From Bordetella parapertussis (GTDB lineage: Bacteria; Pseudomonadota; Gammaproteobacteria; Burkholderiales; SG8-41): a stretch of DNA of 15,226 nt. The translations under genes and the position numbers were made by a program. The stretch lies in NCBI GenBank assembly GCA_945870465.1, contig CAMBSS010000107.1, positions 1 to 15,226 on the forward strand, written 5' to 3'. How positions within the stretch are numbered: the stretch's first letter is position 1; each line of letters opens with the position of its first letter. The notes beneath the pieces were generated by a model. The model made no database searches. It was not told the DNA's origin and was given only the letters and a program-made list of their open reading frames with translations. Positions 1 through 7,784 of the stretch are shown here, in pieces.

Positions 1-1641
1 GCGGCTGGCATGCCCGCCTTCAAGACCGACGGTAGCAATACCGCCGCCGAACAGGCGCTGCAGGCCGGTATGCACCACGACGGTATCGAATATTTCGCCA
101 TGCCGTACGGTTCACAAAGTTCGGCGCGCGGGCTGCTCGTGATGAATCACGAGTACACCGACGATGGTTTGCTGCATACCGATGGATTCGACAACTGGAG
201 CGCAGAGAAAGTGCGCAAGGCGCAGAACGGGCACGGCGTGTCGGTGATCGAAGTCGAAAACCGCGCGGGCCAATGGTCGGTCGTGCGGCCATCGCGCTAC
301 GCGCGCCGCATCACCGCGCAAACGCCCATGCGTATCGCGGGTCCGGCCGCGGGCCATGCGTCGCTCAAGACGGTGGCCGATCCGGCTGGAACGGAAGTGC
401 TCGGCACAATCAACAACTGCGCCAACGGTTATACGCCGTGGGGGACTTATCTCACGTGCGAGGAAAACTGGAATGGCTATTTCATCAACGCCGGCACGAT
501 TCCGCCCGAACAGCGGCGCTACGGCGTGACCGCACGGGGTGCAGGTTATCGCTGGCACGAATTCGATACGCGCTTTGATGCGGCGGCCAACCCCAACGAG
601 CCGAATCGTTTCGGCTGGGTGGTTGAAATCGATCCTTTCGAACCCGGCTCGAAACCGGTCAAGCGCACAGCACTCGGCCGCATCAAGCACGAAGGCGCGG
701 CACTCGCGCTGACCGCGGATAATCGCGTCGTCTACTATATGGGTGACGACCAGCAGTTCGAATATATTTACAAATTCGTGTCGCGCGACCCCTACAACAA
801 GACTGACCGCGCCGCGAACCGCGATTTGCTCGATCACGGCACACTCTATGTCGCCAGATTCAACGCCGGCGGTGGCGGAGAGTGGCTCGAACTCGGGCAC
901 GGCAAGAATGGGCTTACCGCGGCGAACGGGTTCGCGGCGCAGGCGGATATTCTAATCAGGACGCGCGAGGCGGCCGATCGGGCGGGGGCCACGAAAATGG
1001 ACCGGCCCGAATTTACGGCTGTGAATCCGCAGGATAAGTCAGTTTATTGCACACTTACCAACAACAGCGCGCGTGGCGCCAAGGACCAGCCTGGAGTGGA
1101 TGCGGCCAATCCGCGCGCCAACAATACTTTCGGCCACATCATCCGCTGGCACGAGCGCGACAGCGATGCCGCTGCGCTTGCGTTCAAATGGGACATTTTC
1201 GTGCTGGCCGGCGATCCCCTGCTGGCGGACGCCAACAAGCAGGGCAATATCAAGGGCGACGTTTTCGGCAGCCCCGACGGCCTGTGGTTCGATCCGGCAG
1301 GCCGCCTGTGGATACAGACCGACGTCTCGACCAGCGTGCTCAACCGTGGCGACTATGCCGGCGTGGGAAACAATCAGATGCTGTGTGCTGATCCTGCGAC
1401 GGGGCGCATCCGTCGCTTCCTCACTGGGCCCAAAGGCTGCGAGATGACCGGCATTACGATGACGCCGGACGGCGCCAGCATGTTCATCAACATCCAGCAT
1501 CCCGGCGAGACCGCGAGCGAGCGCAGCGACCCGGCGCAGCCGCTGGCGGTGAGTAGCTGGCCTGATGGCGAGGCTGCCGGGCGTCCGCGCTCGTCCACCA
1601 TCGTCATCCGCAGGGACGACGGCGGCATCGTCGGCACCTAG
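1..1641 (+). CDS. phoX: PhoX-family alkaline phosphatase, 5'-truncated by the window edge
   Basis: The frame is open from base 1. The first ATG (base 10) lies inside a conserved stretch (AAGMPAFKTDGSNTAAEQAL), so the true start is upstream and 546 residues are visible. The sequence carries PhoX/DUF839 landmarks: LLVMNHEYTDDG, the Cys- and Glu-bearing NNCANGYTPWGTYLTCEENW near visible residue 140, IKHEGA, MGDDQQFEYIYKF, SPDGLWFDPAGRLWIQTD near 425, and GCEMTGITMTPDG near the C-terminus. PhoX enzymes are Ca/Fe-dependent phosphomonoesterases, normally exported by the Tat system, and they release phosphate from organic esters outside the cytoplasm. The Tat signal and the promoter would lie in the missing part. 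Family members usually have about 600-700 residues, so perhaps 80-150 are lost. The next gene, ppx, starts 171 bp downstream on the same strand. The family is clear; the substrate range is inferred. Confidence 0.9.
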   Translation, partial: AAGMPAFKTDGSNTAAEQALQAGMHHDGIEYFAMPYGSQSSARGLLVMNHEYTDDGLLHTDGFDNWSAEKVRKAQNGHGVSVIEVENRAGQWSVVRPSRYARRITAQTPMRIAGPAAGHASLKTVADPAGTEVLGTINNCANGYTPWGTYLTCEENWNGYFINAGTIPPEQRRYGVTARGAGYRWHEFDTRFDAAANPNEPNRFGWVVEIDPFEPGSKPVKRTALGRIKHEGAALALTADNRVVYYMGDDQQFEYIYKFVSRDPYNKTDRAANRDLLDHGTLYVARFNAGGGGEWLELGHGKNGLTAANGFAAQADILIRTREAADRAGATKMDRPEFTAVNPQDKSVYCTLTNNSARGAKDQPGVDAANPRANNTFGHIIRWHERDSDAAALAFKWDIFVLAGDPLLADANKQGNIKGDVFGSPDGLWFDPAGRLWIQTDVSTSVLNRGDYAGVGNNQMLCADPATGRIRRFLTGPKGCEMTGITMTPDGASMFINIQHPGETASERSDPAQPLAVSSWPDGEAAGRPRSSTIVIRRDDGGIVGT

Positions 1642-1660
1642 AGTGCACTACAAAAAGGCG

Positions 1661-1680
1661 GCGCGCTGATCTTGGCGCGC
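1661..1680 (+). terminator. GC-only hairpin after phoX, without a U tract
   Basis: Twenty bases after the phoX stop, GCGCGC (1661-1666) can pair with GCGCGC (1675-1680) across an 8-nt loop. The same stretch is also a direct repeat of GGCGCGCTG (1660-1668 and 1674-1682). No T run follows, so this is at best a weak terminator or a 3'-end stabilising hairpin. Confidence 0.25.
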
Positions 1681-1721
1681 TGCAGGTGTTGCTCTGCGCG
1701 CTGGCACGAGCAGAAAAAAAC

Positions 1722-1751
1722 GTGGCATCGCCGGCGCAAATTACCTATACT
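1722..1751 (+). promoter_or_regulatory. Possible sigma70 promoter of ppx
   Basis: TATACT (1746-1751) is a good -10 match. GTGGCA (1722-1727) matches TTGACA at 4 of 6 positions with an 18-bp spacer. It would give a leader of about 55 nt before the ppx ATG. No PHO-box-like sequence sits in front of this -10. Called by eye only. Confidence 0.35.
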
Positions 1752-1812
1752 TCCCGCGTCCATGATGGTTATTTATCGACGCATAAACTGACGGCAGACC
1801 AGCTCATATAAC

Positions 1813-3333
1813 ATGGCGGTTTACTCCACACTCGCCGCAGTAGATCTTGGTTCCAACTCGTTCCACCTGCAGGTTGCGCGTGTCGTCGGTGATCAGATCT
1901 ACCCGCTCGATTCCCTGCGCGAACCGATCCGCCTCGGCGCCGGGCTCAATCGCGAGAAGCGCCTCGACGAAGATTCCCAGAACCGCGCGCTGGATTGCCT
2001 GAAACGTTTTGGCGAGCGGCTGCGCGGCTTCGATCCGCACGGGGTGCGCGCGGTCGGCACCAATACCCTGCGCGTCGCCAAGAATGCTGCTGGTTTCCTG
2101 AGGCTGGCCGAGGCTGCGCTGGGATTTCCGATCGAGGTGGTGGCTGGGCGCGAAGAAGCGCGCCTGATTTACGTCGGCGTGTCGCACAGCCTGCCGGTCT
2201 CCAAGGAGAAGCGCCTGGTAGTCGATATCGGCGGCGGCTCCACCGAATTCATCATTGGTCGCGGGTTAAAGCCGCTCAGGCTGGAAAGTCTGTACATGGG
2301 CTGCGTCAGTTACAGTCTCAAGTATTTCCCGGGTGGGGAAATCACCAAGAGCGCGATGAAGCAGGCAGAACTCGCGGCGCGCAACGAATTGCAAACCATG
2401 GTCAGCAGTTTCGCCAAGGGCGAGTGGAAGGACGCGGTTGGTTCGTCCGGCAGTGCGCGCGCACTGTCCGAAATCCTGCAGCTGAATGGTTTTTCGGAAG
2501 CCGGAATTACCCCGGATGGCCTTGAGTCGTTGCGTTTGGCGATGATCAAGGCTGGCGACGTCAAACAGCTCGATCTGGCGGGGCTCAAGAGCGACCGCCT
2601 GCCGGTGCTCCCGGGCGCGCTCGCCATCATGACCGCGGCGCTGACGGAACTCGGCATCGAATCCATGGTGGTGGCGAGCGGCTCGATGCGCCAGGGCATA
2701 CTTTACGATCTGCTCGGGCGCTTTCAGCACCACGATATGCGCGATATCACGGTATCGCAGTTTATGCAGCGCTACCACGTCGATTCGAAGCAGGCGCGCC
2801 GCGTCGCCAGTCTCGCCTTGACGCTGTATCGGCGTTTCACGGCGGGTGCCGAAACGGTCGATGCCGCCGCGCCGCACTACATCGCGTGGGCAGCCAAGCT
2901 GCACGAAATCGGCATTTCTGTCGCGTACAGCGGATACCACAAGCATTCCGCGTATATCGTGCAGAACGCCGACATGCCGGGCTTCTCGAAGATGGAGCAG
3001 GCACGGCTGGCGACCCTCGTGCTGGCGCACCGCCGCACGCTGAAGAGGATATTCACGCGTGACGTCGAGATCATCGACTGGCGCCTGGTGATGAGTTTGC
3101 GGCTGGCGGCGTTGATCTATCGCAGCCGCGCGGACATCGCGTTGCCGGAAATGGAGTGCAAGGTAAATGGAGACGGGCTGCGGCTGGGCATGAACCGCGA
3201 GTGGCTGGCGAGCAACCCACTGACAGTTACCGCGCTGCAGGAGGAAATCGACGAGTGGGCGGCGGCGGGCTACAAGCTCGATATCAAATCGTTGCGCGAA
3301 CTCGAAGCAGGTGTAGAGGCAAAAGCAGCTTGA
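1813..3333 (+). CDS. ppx: Exopolyphosphatase, Ppx/GppA family
   Basis: This 506-residue protein hydrolyses terminal phosphates from polyphosphate (Ppx) and may also act on pppGpp (GppA-like activity). It has the ASKHA-fold phosphate-1 motif VDLGSNSFH at residues 10-18, GTNTLR at 82-87, the acidic catalytic stretch GREEARLIY at 112-120, and the second phosphate loop VDIGGGSTE at 137-145. A C-terminal HD-type helical domain is visible around HEIG (364-367) and YSGYHKHSAY (373-381). The length fits the two-domain proteobacterial Ppx. The ATG at 1813 is chosen because the fold starts at once, although no good Shine-Dalgarno is visible. It converges on ppk with only 13 bp between stops, the usual pairing of polyphosphate synthesis and breakdown genes. 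Ppx versus GppA cannot be settled from sequence alone; the ppk neighbour favours Ppx. Confidence 0.93.
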   Translation: MAVYSTLAAVDLGSNSFHLQVARVVGDQIYPLDSLREPIRLGAGLNREKRLDEDSQNRALDCLKRFGERLRGFDPHGVRAVGTNTLRVAKNAAGFLRLAEAALGFPIEVVAGREEARLIYVGVSHSLPVSKEKRLVVDIGGGSTEFIIGRGLKPLRLESLYMGCVSYSLKYFPGGEITKSAMKQAELAARNELQTMVSSFAKGEWKDAVGSSGSARALSEILQLNGFSEAGITPDGLESLRLAMIKAGDVKQLDLAGLKSDRLPVLPGALAIMTAALTELGIESMVVASGSMRQGILYDLLGRFQHHDMRDITVSQFMQRYHVDSKQARRVASLALTLYRRFTAGAETVDAAAPHYIAWAAKLHEIGISVAYSGYHKHSAYIVQNADMPGFSKMEQARLATLVLAHRRTLKRIFTRDVEIIDWRLVMSLRLAALIYRSRADIALPEMECKVNGDGLRLGMNREWLASNPLTVTALQEEIDEWAAAGYKLDIKSLRELEAGVEAKAA

Positions 3334-3346
3334 CCGCGGGCCTGCG

Positions 3347-5428
3347 TTAACCCGGCGGCTTTCCCGCCAGACCTTCCAGCAACTGGGCCTGCACGTGCGG
3401 CGTTCGGCCGCGCGCGTTCTTGCGGTGCTTATAGCGGCCATCCGCGGACATTTCCCACGCCTCGATATTGCGCGCCAGAAACGGTTTCAGGCCTTCGCGG
3501 ATGACGCGTTTCTTCAGCCGCATGTCGAGCACCGGGAAGCACACCTCGATGCGGCGGAAAAAATTGCGGTCCATCCAGTCGGCGCTCGACAGGTAGACGT
3601 CTTCCGCGCCGCCGTTGTAAAAATAAAAGATGCGCGAATGCTCGAGAAAGCGGCCCAGCACCGAGCGCACGCGGATGTTTTCCGACACGCCCGCCACACC
3701 GGGGCGCAGCGCGCAGACGCCGCGCACGATCAAATCGATCTTCACGCCGGCTTGTGACGCATCGTAGAGCGCGGCGATGATTTCGGGCTCGAGCAGCGCG
3801 TTCATCTTGGCGATGATGCGGGCCTTGCGGCCTTCGCGCGCGTTTTTCGCCTCGGCCTGTATCGCCTTGATGGTGCGCTGGTGTAACGTAAACGGGGATT
3901 GCAGGAGGTGTCTCAGCTTCAAGGCCTTGCCGAGCCCGGTGAGCTGCATGAACACCTCGCTTACGTCCGCGCCGAGTTCTTCGTTGCAGGTAAACAAGCC
4001 GAAATCCGTGTACAGGCGCGCCGTGCGTGAATGGTAGTTGCCGGTCGCCAAGTGCACGTAGCGCCGCAGGCGGTTATCCTCGCGCCGCACCACCAGCGCC
4101 ATTTTGGCGTGCGTCTTGTGGCCGACCACGCCATACACGACGTGGGCGCCGACTTCTTCCAGCCGTTGTGCCCAGTTGATGTTGGCTTCTTCGTCGAAGC
4201 GCGCCATCAACTCGACCACCACCGTCACCGACTTGCCGGTGCGCGCGGCCTGGATCAGCAATTCCATCATTTCCGATTGCGCGCCCGTGCGGTAAACCGT
4301 TTGCTTGATGGCGACGACCTGCGGATCATTGGCGGCCGCTTTGATGAAATCGACGACCGGCAAAAACGATTCATAGGGCTGGTGCAGCAGGAGGTCGCTT
4401 TTGCGGATGGCGTCGAAAATATTTTGTTTCGCGAGTTGGCGCGGCATCGCCGATTCGAACGGCGCAAATTTGAGGTCGGGCCGGTCGACCTGCTCCGGGA
4501 TCTGGATCAGGCGCACCAGATTGACCGGCCCATTTACCTGGTACAGGTCGTCGCGCGTCAATCCGAACTGCTGCAGCAAGGCGTCGGCCATGACCGGCGA
4601 GCAGGAATCCGCGACTTCAAGGCGCACGCTGTCGCCGTACTGACGCTGCGTCAATTCACCCTGCAGCGCCTTGCGCAGGCTATTCAGTTCGCGCAACTCT
4701 TCCTCGTCGATGTAGAGGTCGCTGTTGCGGGTGAGCTGGAACTGGTAGCAGCCAAGCACCGTCATGCCGGGAAACAGTTCCGCCACATGCGCGTGCAAAA
4801 TCGAGGATAGAAAAACGAAACCGTGCTGGCAGCCCGCGACAGGACGCGGCATCGGGATGACGCGCGGCAGCACGCGCGGCGCCTGCACGATGGCCATGCT
4901 CGACCTGCGGCCGAAGGCGTCCTTGCCTTCGAGCTCGATCACGAAATTGAGGCTCTTGTTGAGCAGCTTGGGAAACGGATGCGCGGGGTCCAGCCCGAGG
5001 GGTGTGAGCACCGGCATCAATTCGCGGAAAAAATAATCCTTCACCCAGTCTTTTTGCGCCGCGTTCCATTTGCTGCGGCGCAGGAAGCGTATGCCTTTGG
5101 CTGCCAGCAGGGGAAACACTTCTTCGTTGAGCACCTGGTACTGCCTTGCCACGAGTTCCTGCGCGGCCGCCGTGACCAGACGAAAGACCTCGCGCAACGG
5201 AATGCCGTCGGGTCCCGGGGGCGCGTTGGCGGCGATTTCCTCCTTGAGGCCGGCCACCCGAATCTCGAAAAATTCGTCGAGGTTGCTGTCGACGATGCAC
5301 AGGAAGCGCAGGCGTTCAAGCGCCGGGATGTTGCGGTCCTCGGCGAGCGCCAGGACGCGGCGGTTGAATTCAAGCTGCCCGAGTTCGCGATTCAGATAGA
5401 GCTCGGGCGGGACGTGTTGCTTGGCCAT
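3347..5428 (-). CDS. ppk1: Polyphosphate kinase 1
   Basis: This enzyme reversibly transfers the gamma phosphate of ATP to growing polyphosphate chains. The 693-residue length is normal for PPK1. The N-terminal domain begins with LNRELGQLEFNRRVL (12-26) and SNLDEFFEIRVAG (48-60). The two phospholipase-D-like C-terminal domains carry both active-site histidines: H440 in GHKTHAKMAL, matching the autophosphorylated His of E. coli PPK, and H597 in LGRFLEHSRIFYF. DLLLHQPYESF (345-355), LMARFDEEANINWA and ATGNYHSRTARLYTDF are also typical. The ATG at 5428 directly precedes the conserved N-terminus, with no clear Shine-Dalgarno. A PHO-box-like element with a possible -10 lies about 130-160 bp upstream (5556-5589), which suggests PhoB control. 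The gene converges on ppx. Confidence 0.97.
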   Translation of the reverse strand: MAKQHVPPELYLNRELGQLEFNRRVLALAEDRNIPALERLRFLCIVDSNLDEFFEIRVAGLKEEIAANAPPGPDGIPLREVFRLVTAAAQELVARQYQVLNEEVFPLLAAKGIRFLRRSKWNAAQKDWVKDYFFRELMPVLTPLGLDPAHPFPKLLNKSLNFVIELEGKDAFGRRSSMAIVQAPRVLPRVIPMPRPVAGCQHGFVFLSSILHAHVAELFPGMTVLGCYQFQLTRNSDLYIDEEELRELNSLRKALQGELTQRQYGDSVRLEVADSCSPVMADALLQQFGLTRDDLYQVNGPVNLVRLIQIPEQVDRPDLKFAPFESAMPRQLAKQNIFDAIRKSDLLLHQPYESFLPVVDFIKAAANDPQVVAIKQTVYRTGAQSEMMELLIQAARTGKSVTVVVELMARFDEEANINWAQRLEEVGAHVVYGVVGHKTHAKMALVVRREDNRLRRYVHLATGNYHSRTARLYTDFGLFTCNEELGADVSEVFMQLTGLGKALKLRHLLQSPFTLHQRTIKAIQAEAKNAREGRKARIIAKMNALLEPEIIAALYDASQAGVKIDLIVRGVCALRPGVAGVSENIRVRSVLGRFLEHSRIFYFYNGGAEDVYLSSADWMDRNFFRRIEVCFPVLDMRLKKRVIREGLKPFLARNIEAWEMSADGRYKHRKNARGRTPHVQAQLLEGLAGKPPG

Positions 5429-5555
5429 CGGCGGATTAATATTTCAAGTGATAGTCGGTGCACGTGCGCAGTGGATCGAGGGTGGGCGGCGACGCAAAAA
5501 CAGCGGGATATTCAATGGTCGGGCGGAAAACTTCACCGCAGGATGTAATTATCAC

Positions 5556-5589
5556 AGATTAACAATCCGCTATTGCAGATTTGTTACAA
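5556..5589 (-). promoter_or_regulatory. Candidate PHO box plus extended -10 upstream of ppk1
   Basis: On the minus strand, TTGTAACAAATCTGCAAT (5572-5589) matches the PHO-box pattern CTGTCAT-AWAW-CTGTCAT at 13 of 18 positions: 4/7, 4/4 and 5/7 in the three blocks. Ten bases further downstream is TAATCT (5556-5561), preceded by TGT. That gives an extended -10 (TGnTAnnnT) at the spacing expected when PhoB replaces the -35 contact. The predicted ppk leader is about 120 nt. Found by eye, not by matrix scan. Confidence 0.4.
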
Positions 5590-5637
5590 CGTTGGCAGGG
5601 ATAGCGTCAGGGACGCACCAAGCGGTTGTTTCTGCTG

Positions 5638-6528
5638 CTACAGCGTCATGGCGGCGGATTCGGTCCGCGCCTCGGCGGACCGCGCCGGGTGCTTCCAACG
5701 CACCAGTTCCATGCGCCCATCGTAATGTTCGACTATGGCCGTGCAGCTGTCGACCCAGTCGCCGCAGTTGATATAGACCACGCCATCAACATGTTTGATG
5801 GCAGGCGTATGGATGTGACCGCAGATTACGCCGTCCAGCCCGCGTTGCTTGACACTGTGCACCACCGCCTCCTCGAAGTTGCTGATGAAGCTGACGGCCT
5901 GGAGCACGTTGCGCTTGGCGTAGTCGGCCAGCGACCAGTGGCCCGGGATGCCCAGCTTGCGCCGCATTAACGACAACAGCCGGTTCACATGGACCAGCCA
6001 TGTGTACGAAATATCGCCCAGGATGGAAACCCAGCGGTGGCAGGTGGTCACCTGGTCGAATTCGTCGCCGTGCAGCAGCAGGTAACGCTTGCCGTCGGCG
6101 GCGGTGTGCACGTGATCGCGAACGAGATTGATGTCGCCGAACGCGCTGCCGATATATTCGCGCAGCGCCTCGTCGTGATTGCCCGGGATCAGGTAGACGC
6201 GCACGTCGTGGCGCGCTTTCTTGAGTATCTTCTGCACCACCGTATTGTGCAGTTCCGGCCAGTAAATACCGCGGCTCATCGCCCAGAAATCGATGATGTC
6301 GCCAACCAGAAAAATATTCTCGCAGTCATACTCTCGCAGCAGCGACAACAACTCCCCGGCGCGGCACGCGCGGGTGCCGAGGTGAATGTCCGACAGAAAC
6401 AGCGAGCGCGCCCGCAATGCGGCCGGTTCAGCACCATCTAGCATGCGCGGTGCTTTCCAGTCGGGTAATCCGGCGCTGCGTTTTTCAGGAAGATAGCCGG
6501 AGCTCTTCGTCAACGGTGCGGTGCTCAT
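5638..6528 (-). CDS. PlcP-like metallophosphoesterase (LpxH-related fold), probable phospholipase C
   Basis: This calcineurin-type metallophosphoesterase has all metal-binding motifs. Numbered from the 6528 start they are SDIHLG (D47, H49), GDIIDFW (D77, D80), GNHDE (116-120), HGDEFD (153-158) and GHIH (237-240). Automatic pipelines would call it UDP-2,3-diacylglucosamine diphosphatase (LpxH). However, the HLGTRACRAGELL opening, the YWPELHN and VVQKILKKAR segments, and the INCGDWVDSCTAIVEH ending resemble PlcP of Sinorhizobium meliloti, which removes phospholipid head groups during phosphate starvation. Its placement after a GT4 glycosyltransferase and dgkA supports that reading. The 6528 start overlaps the glycosyltransferase gene by 44 bp. 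An ATG at 6444 (268 residues) avoids the overlap and has GGAAAG 8 nt upstream, so it is a serious alternative. The fold is certain; PlcP activity is inferred. Confidence 0.85.
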   Translation of the reverse strand: MSTAPLTKSSGYLPEKRSAGLPDWKAPRMLDGAEPAALRARSLFLSDIHLGTRACRAGELLSLLREYDCENIFLVGDIIDFWAMSRGIYWPELHNTVVQKILKKARHDVRVYLIPGNHDEALREYIGSAFGDINLVRDHVHTAADGKRYLLLHGDEFDQVTTCHRWVSILGDISYTWLVHVNRLLSLMRRKLGIPGHWSLADYAKRNVLQAVSFISNFEEAVVHSVKQRGLDGVICGHIHTPAIKHVDGVVYINCGDWVDSCTAIVEHYDGRMELVRWKHPARSAEARTESAAMTL

Positions 6529-7771
6529 GTGCCGCGATAACGTCGCGCAGTGCGGTTTCGAATTCGGCGTTCACTTCTTCCCAGTCGATACGCTCGGCAG
6601 TCGTGCGCGCGCGCCGGCCAAGGGCGGTGATCCGTTGCGAATCGCCGGCAAGACCGGCGGCGAGCGCGATGAAACCGGCTGCATCGTCGATTTCCGCAAC
6701 CAGCCCGCTGCGGCCGTGCTCAATGTATTCGGCCGCCGCCGCGTAGTCGTAGGCAATCACGGCAAGTCCGCTCGCCATCGCCTCGACCGTCACATTGCCA
6801 AACGTCTCGGTAGTACTCGGAAACAGGAAGATGTCGCCGCTTGCGTAGTGGGCCGCGAGGTCCTCGCCTTTGCGCATGCCCGCGAACACGTAGTCTGGAT
6901 ACGCCGACTGGAGGGCAGCTCGTTCCGGACCGTCGCCGACCAGCACGAGCCGCGTGTCCGGCCGCTCCGCTTTCATGGCGGCGTAGGCTCGCAGCACAAC
7001 AGGCAGGTTTTTCTCTGGCGCGAGCCGGCCGACGTAGAGCGCGACCGGTTGCTGCGGTTTGACTCCCCACTGCTGGCGTAACGCGGCACTGCGCCGGTCG
7101 GGATGAAAGAGGCGGGTATCCACGCCGCGCGCCACCACGCGCAGATTGAGGTAACCGTGCTGTTCCAGGTCGGCGAGCATGGCCGACGTGGGCACCAGCG
7201 TGCAGCTCGCCTTGTTATGAAACTTGCGCAGGTAGGCAACGATGGGTTTCTTCAGCCAGCCGATGCCGTAATGCTTGCTGTAGTTGTGAAAGTTGGTGTG
7301 GAAATCGCTGCTGCAGGGGATTTTCAACTTGACCGCGGCGGCCAGCGCCGACCAGCCGAGCGGTCCTTCGGTCACTATGTGCACGAGATCGGGGCGTTGC
7401 AGCGCCCACAAGCGCAGCAATGCCTGCTTGGCGGGCAGGCCCATTTTCAGGCTGTCATAACGCGGAATGGCGACGCCACGCTGCAATACTTCTTCGAAGC
7501 TTGAGGTATTTTCTGCATTATCCTGACTGTGCTGGCGCGGCCGGATCAACTGAATCTGGTGCTGGCGCTGTTGCAGGCCGGCGACCATGCGGCTGATGGT
7601 CATGGCGACGCCGTTGATTTCCGGCGGGTAGGTTTCGGTGACCACGGCAAATCGCAGCGTGGTGCGCGCGACCGGCAGTTGCTGGCACATGATTTGCCCA
7701 CTGTCCATGGCGTGCATGATGGCGCGGCAGGAAGACTTTTTGATTAAGTTTTTGTGATGATTGCGTGACAT
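6485..7771 (-). CDS. GT4-family glycosyltransferase, candidate diacylglycerol glycosyltransferase (Agt/SqdX-like)
   Basis: This 428-residue GT-B retaining glycosyltransferase opens with RFAVVTETYPPEINGVA (40-56), the donor/acceptor groove start typical of the SqdX/MgtA-like GT4 group. It continues with YVGRLAPEKNL (246-256), the nucleotide-sugar loop LVLVGDGPERAAL (275-287) and the catalytic EX7E motif E322-E330 in TETFGNVTVE. No signal peptide or convincing membrane span is seen, so it is probably cytoplasmic or peripheral at the inner membrane. The 7771 start lies 13 bp after the dgkA stop; ATGs at 7717, 7708 and 7690 are possible because conserved sequence begins only near residue 39. With dgkA before it and a PlcP-like enzyme after it, glycosylation of diacylglycerol is the best inference. 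Generic envelope-glycan transfer remains possible. Sugar donor unknown. Confidence 0.85.
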   Translation of the reverse strand: MSRNHHKNLIKKSSCRAIMHAMDSGQIMCQQLPVARTTLRFAVVTETYPPEINGVAMTISRMVAGLQQRQHQIQLIRPRQHSQDNAENTSSFEEVLQRGVAIPRYDSLKMGLPAKQALLRLWALQRPDLVHIVTEGPLGWSALAAAVKLKIPCSSDFHTNFHNYSKHYGIGWLKKPIVAYLRKFHNKASCTLVPTSAMLADLEQHGYLNLRVVARGVDTRLFHPDRRSAALRQQWGVKPQQPVALYVGRLAPEKNLPVVLRAYAAMKAERPDTRLVLVGDGPERAALQSAYPDYVFAGMRKGEDLAAHYASGDIFLFPSTTETFGNVTVEAMASGLAVIAYDYAAAAEYIEHGRSGLVAEIDDAAGFIALAAGLAGDSQRITALGRRARTTAERIDWEEVNAEFETALRDVIAAHEHRTVDEELRLSS

Positions 7772-7784
7772 CCTGCCGGCGTTC

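Noticed and set aside
1781..1812. Possible PHO box (CTGACGGCAGACCAGCTC) before ppx
   Set aside because: Only about 8 of 18 positions match, and it lies downstream of the better -10 at 1746-1751.
2266..3441. 391-codon open frame antisense to ppx
   Set aside because: A high-GC shadow frame: arginine/histidine-rich, no recognisable domain, and it covers a well-supported ppx and runs into the ppk end.
4031..4810. 259-codon plus-strand frame inside ppk1
   Set aside because: Shadow of PPK1; rich in His, Arg and Gln with no domain.
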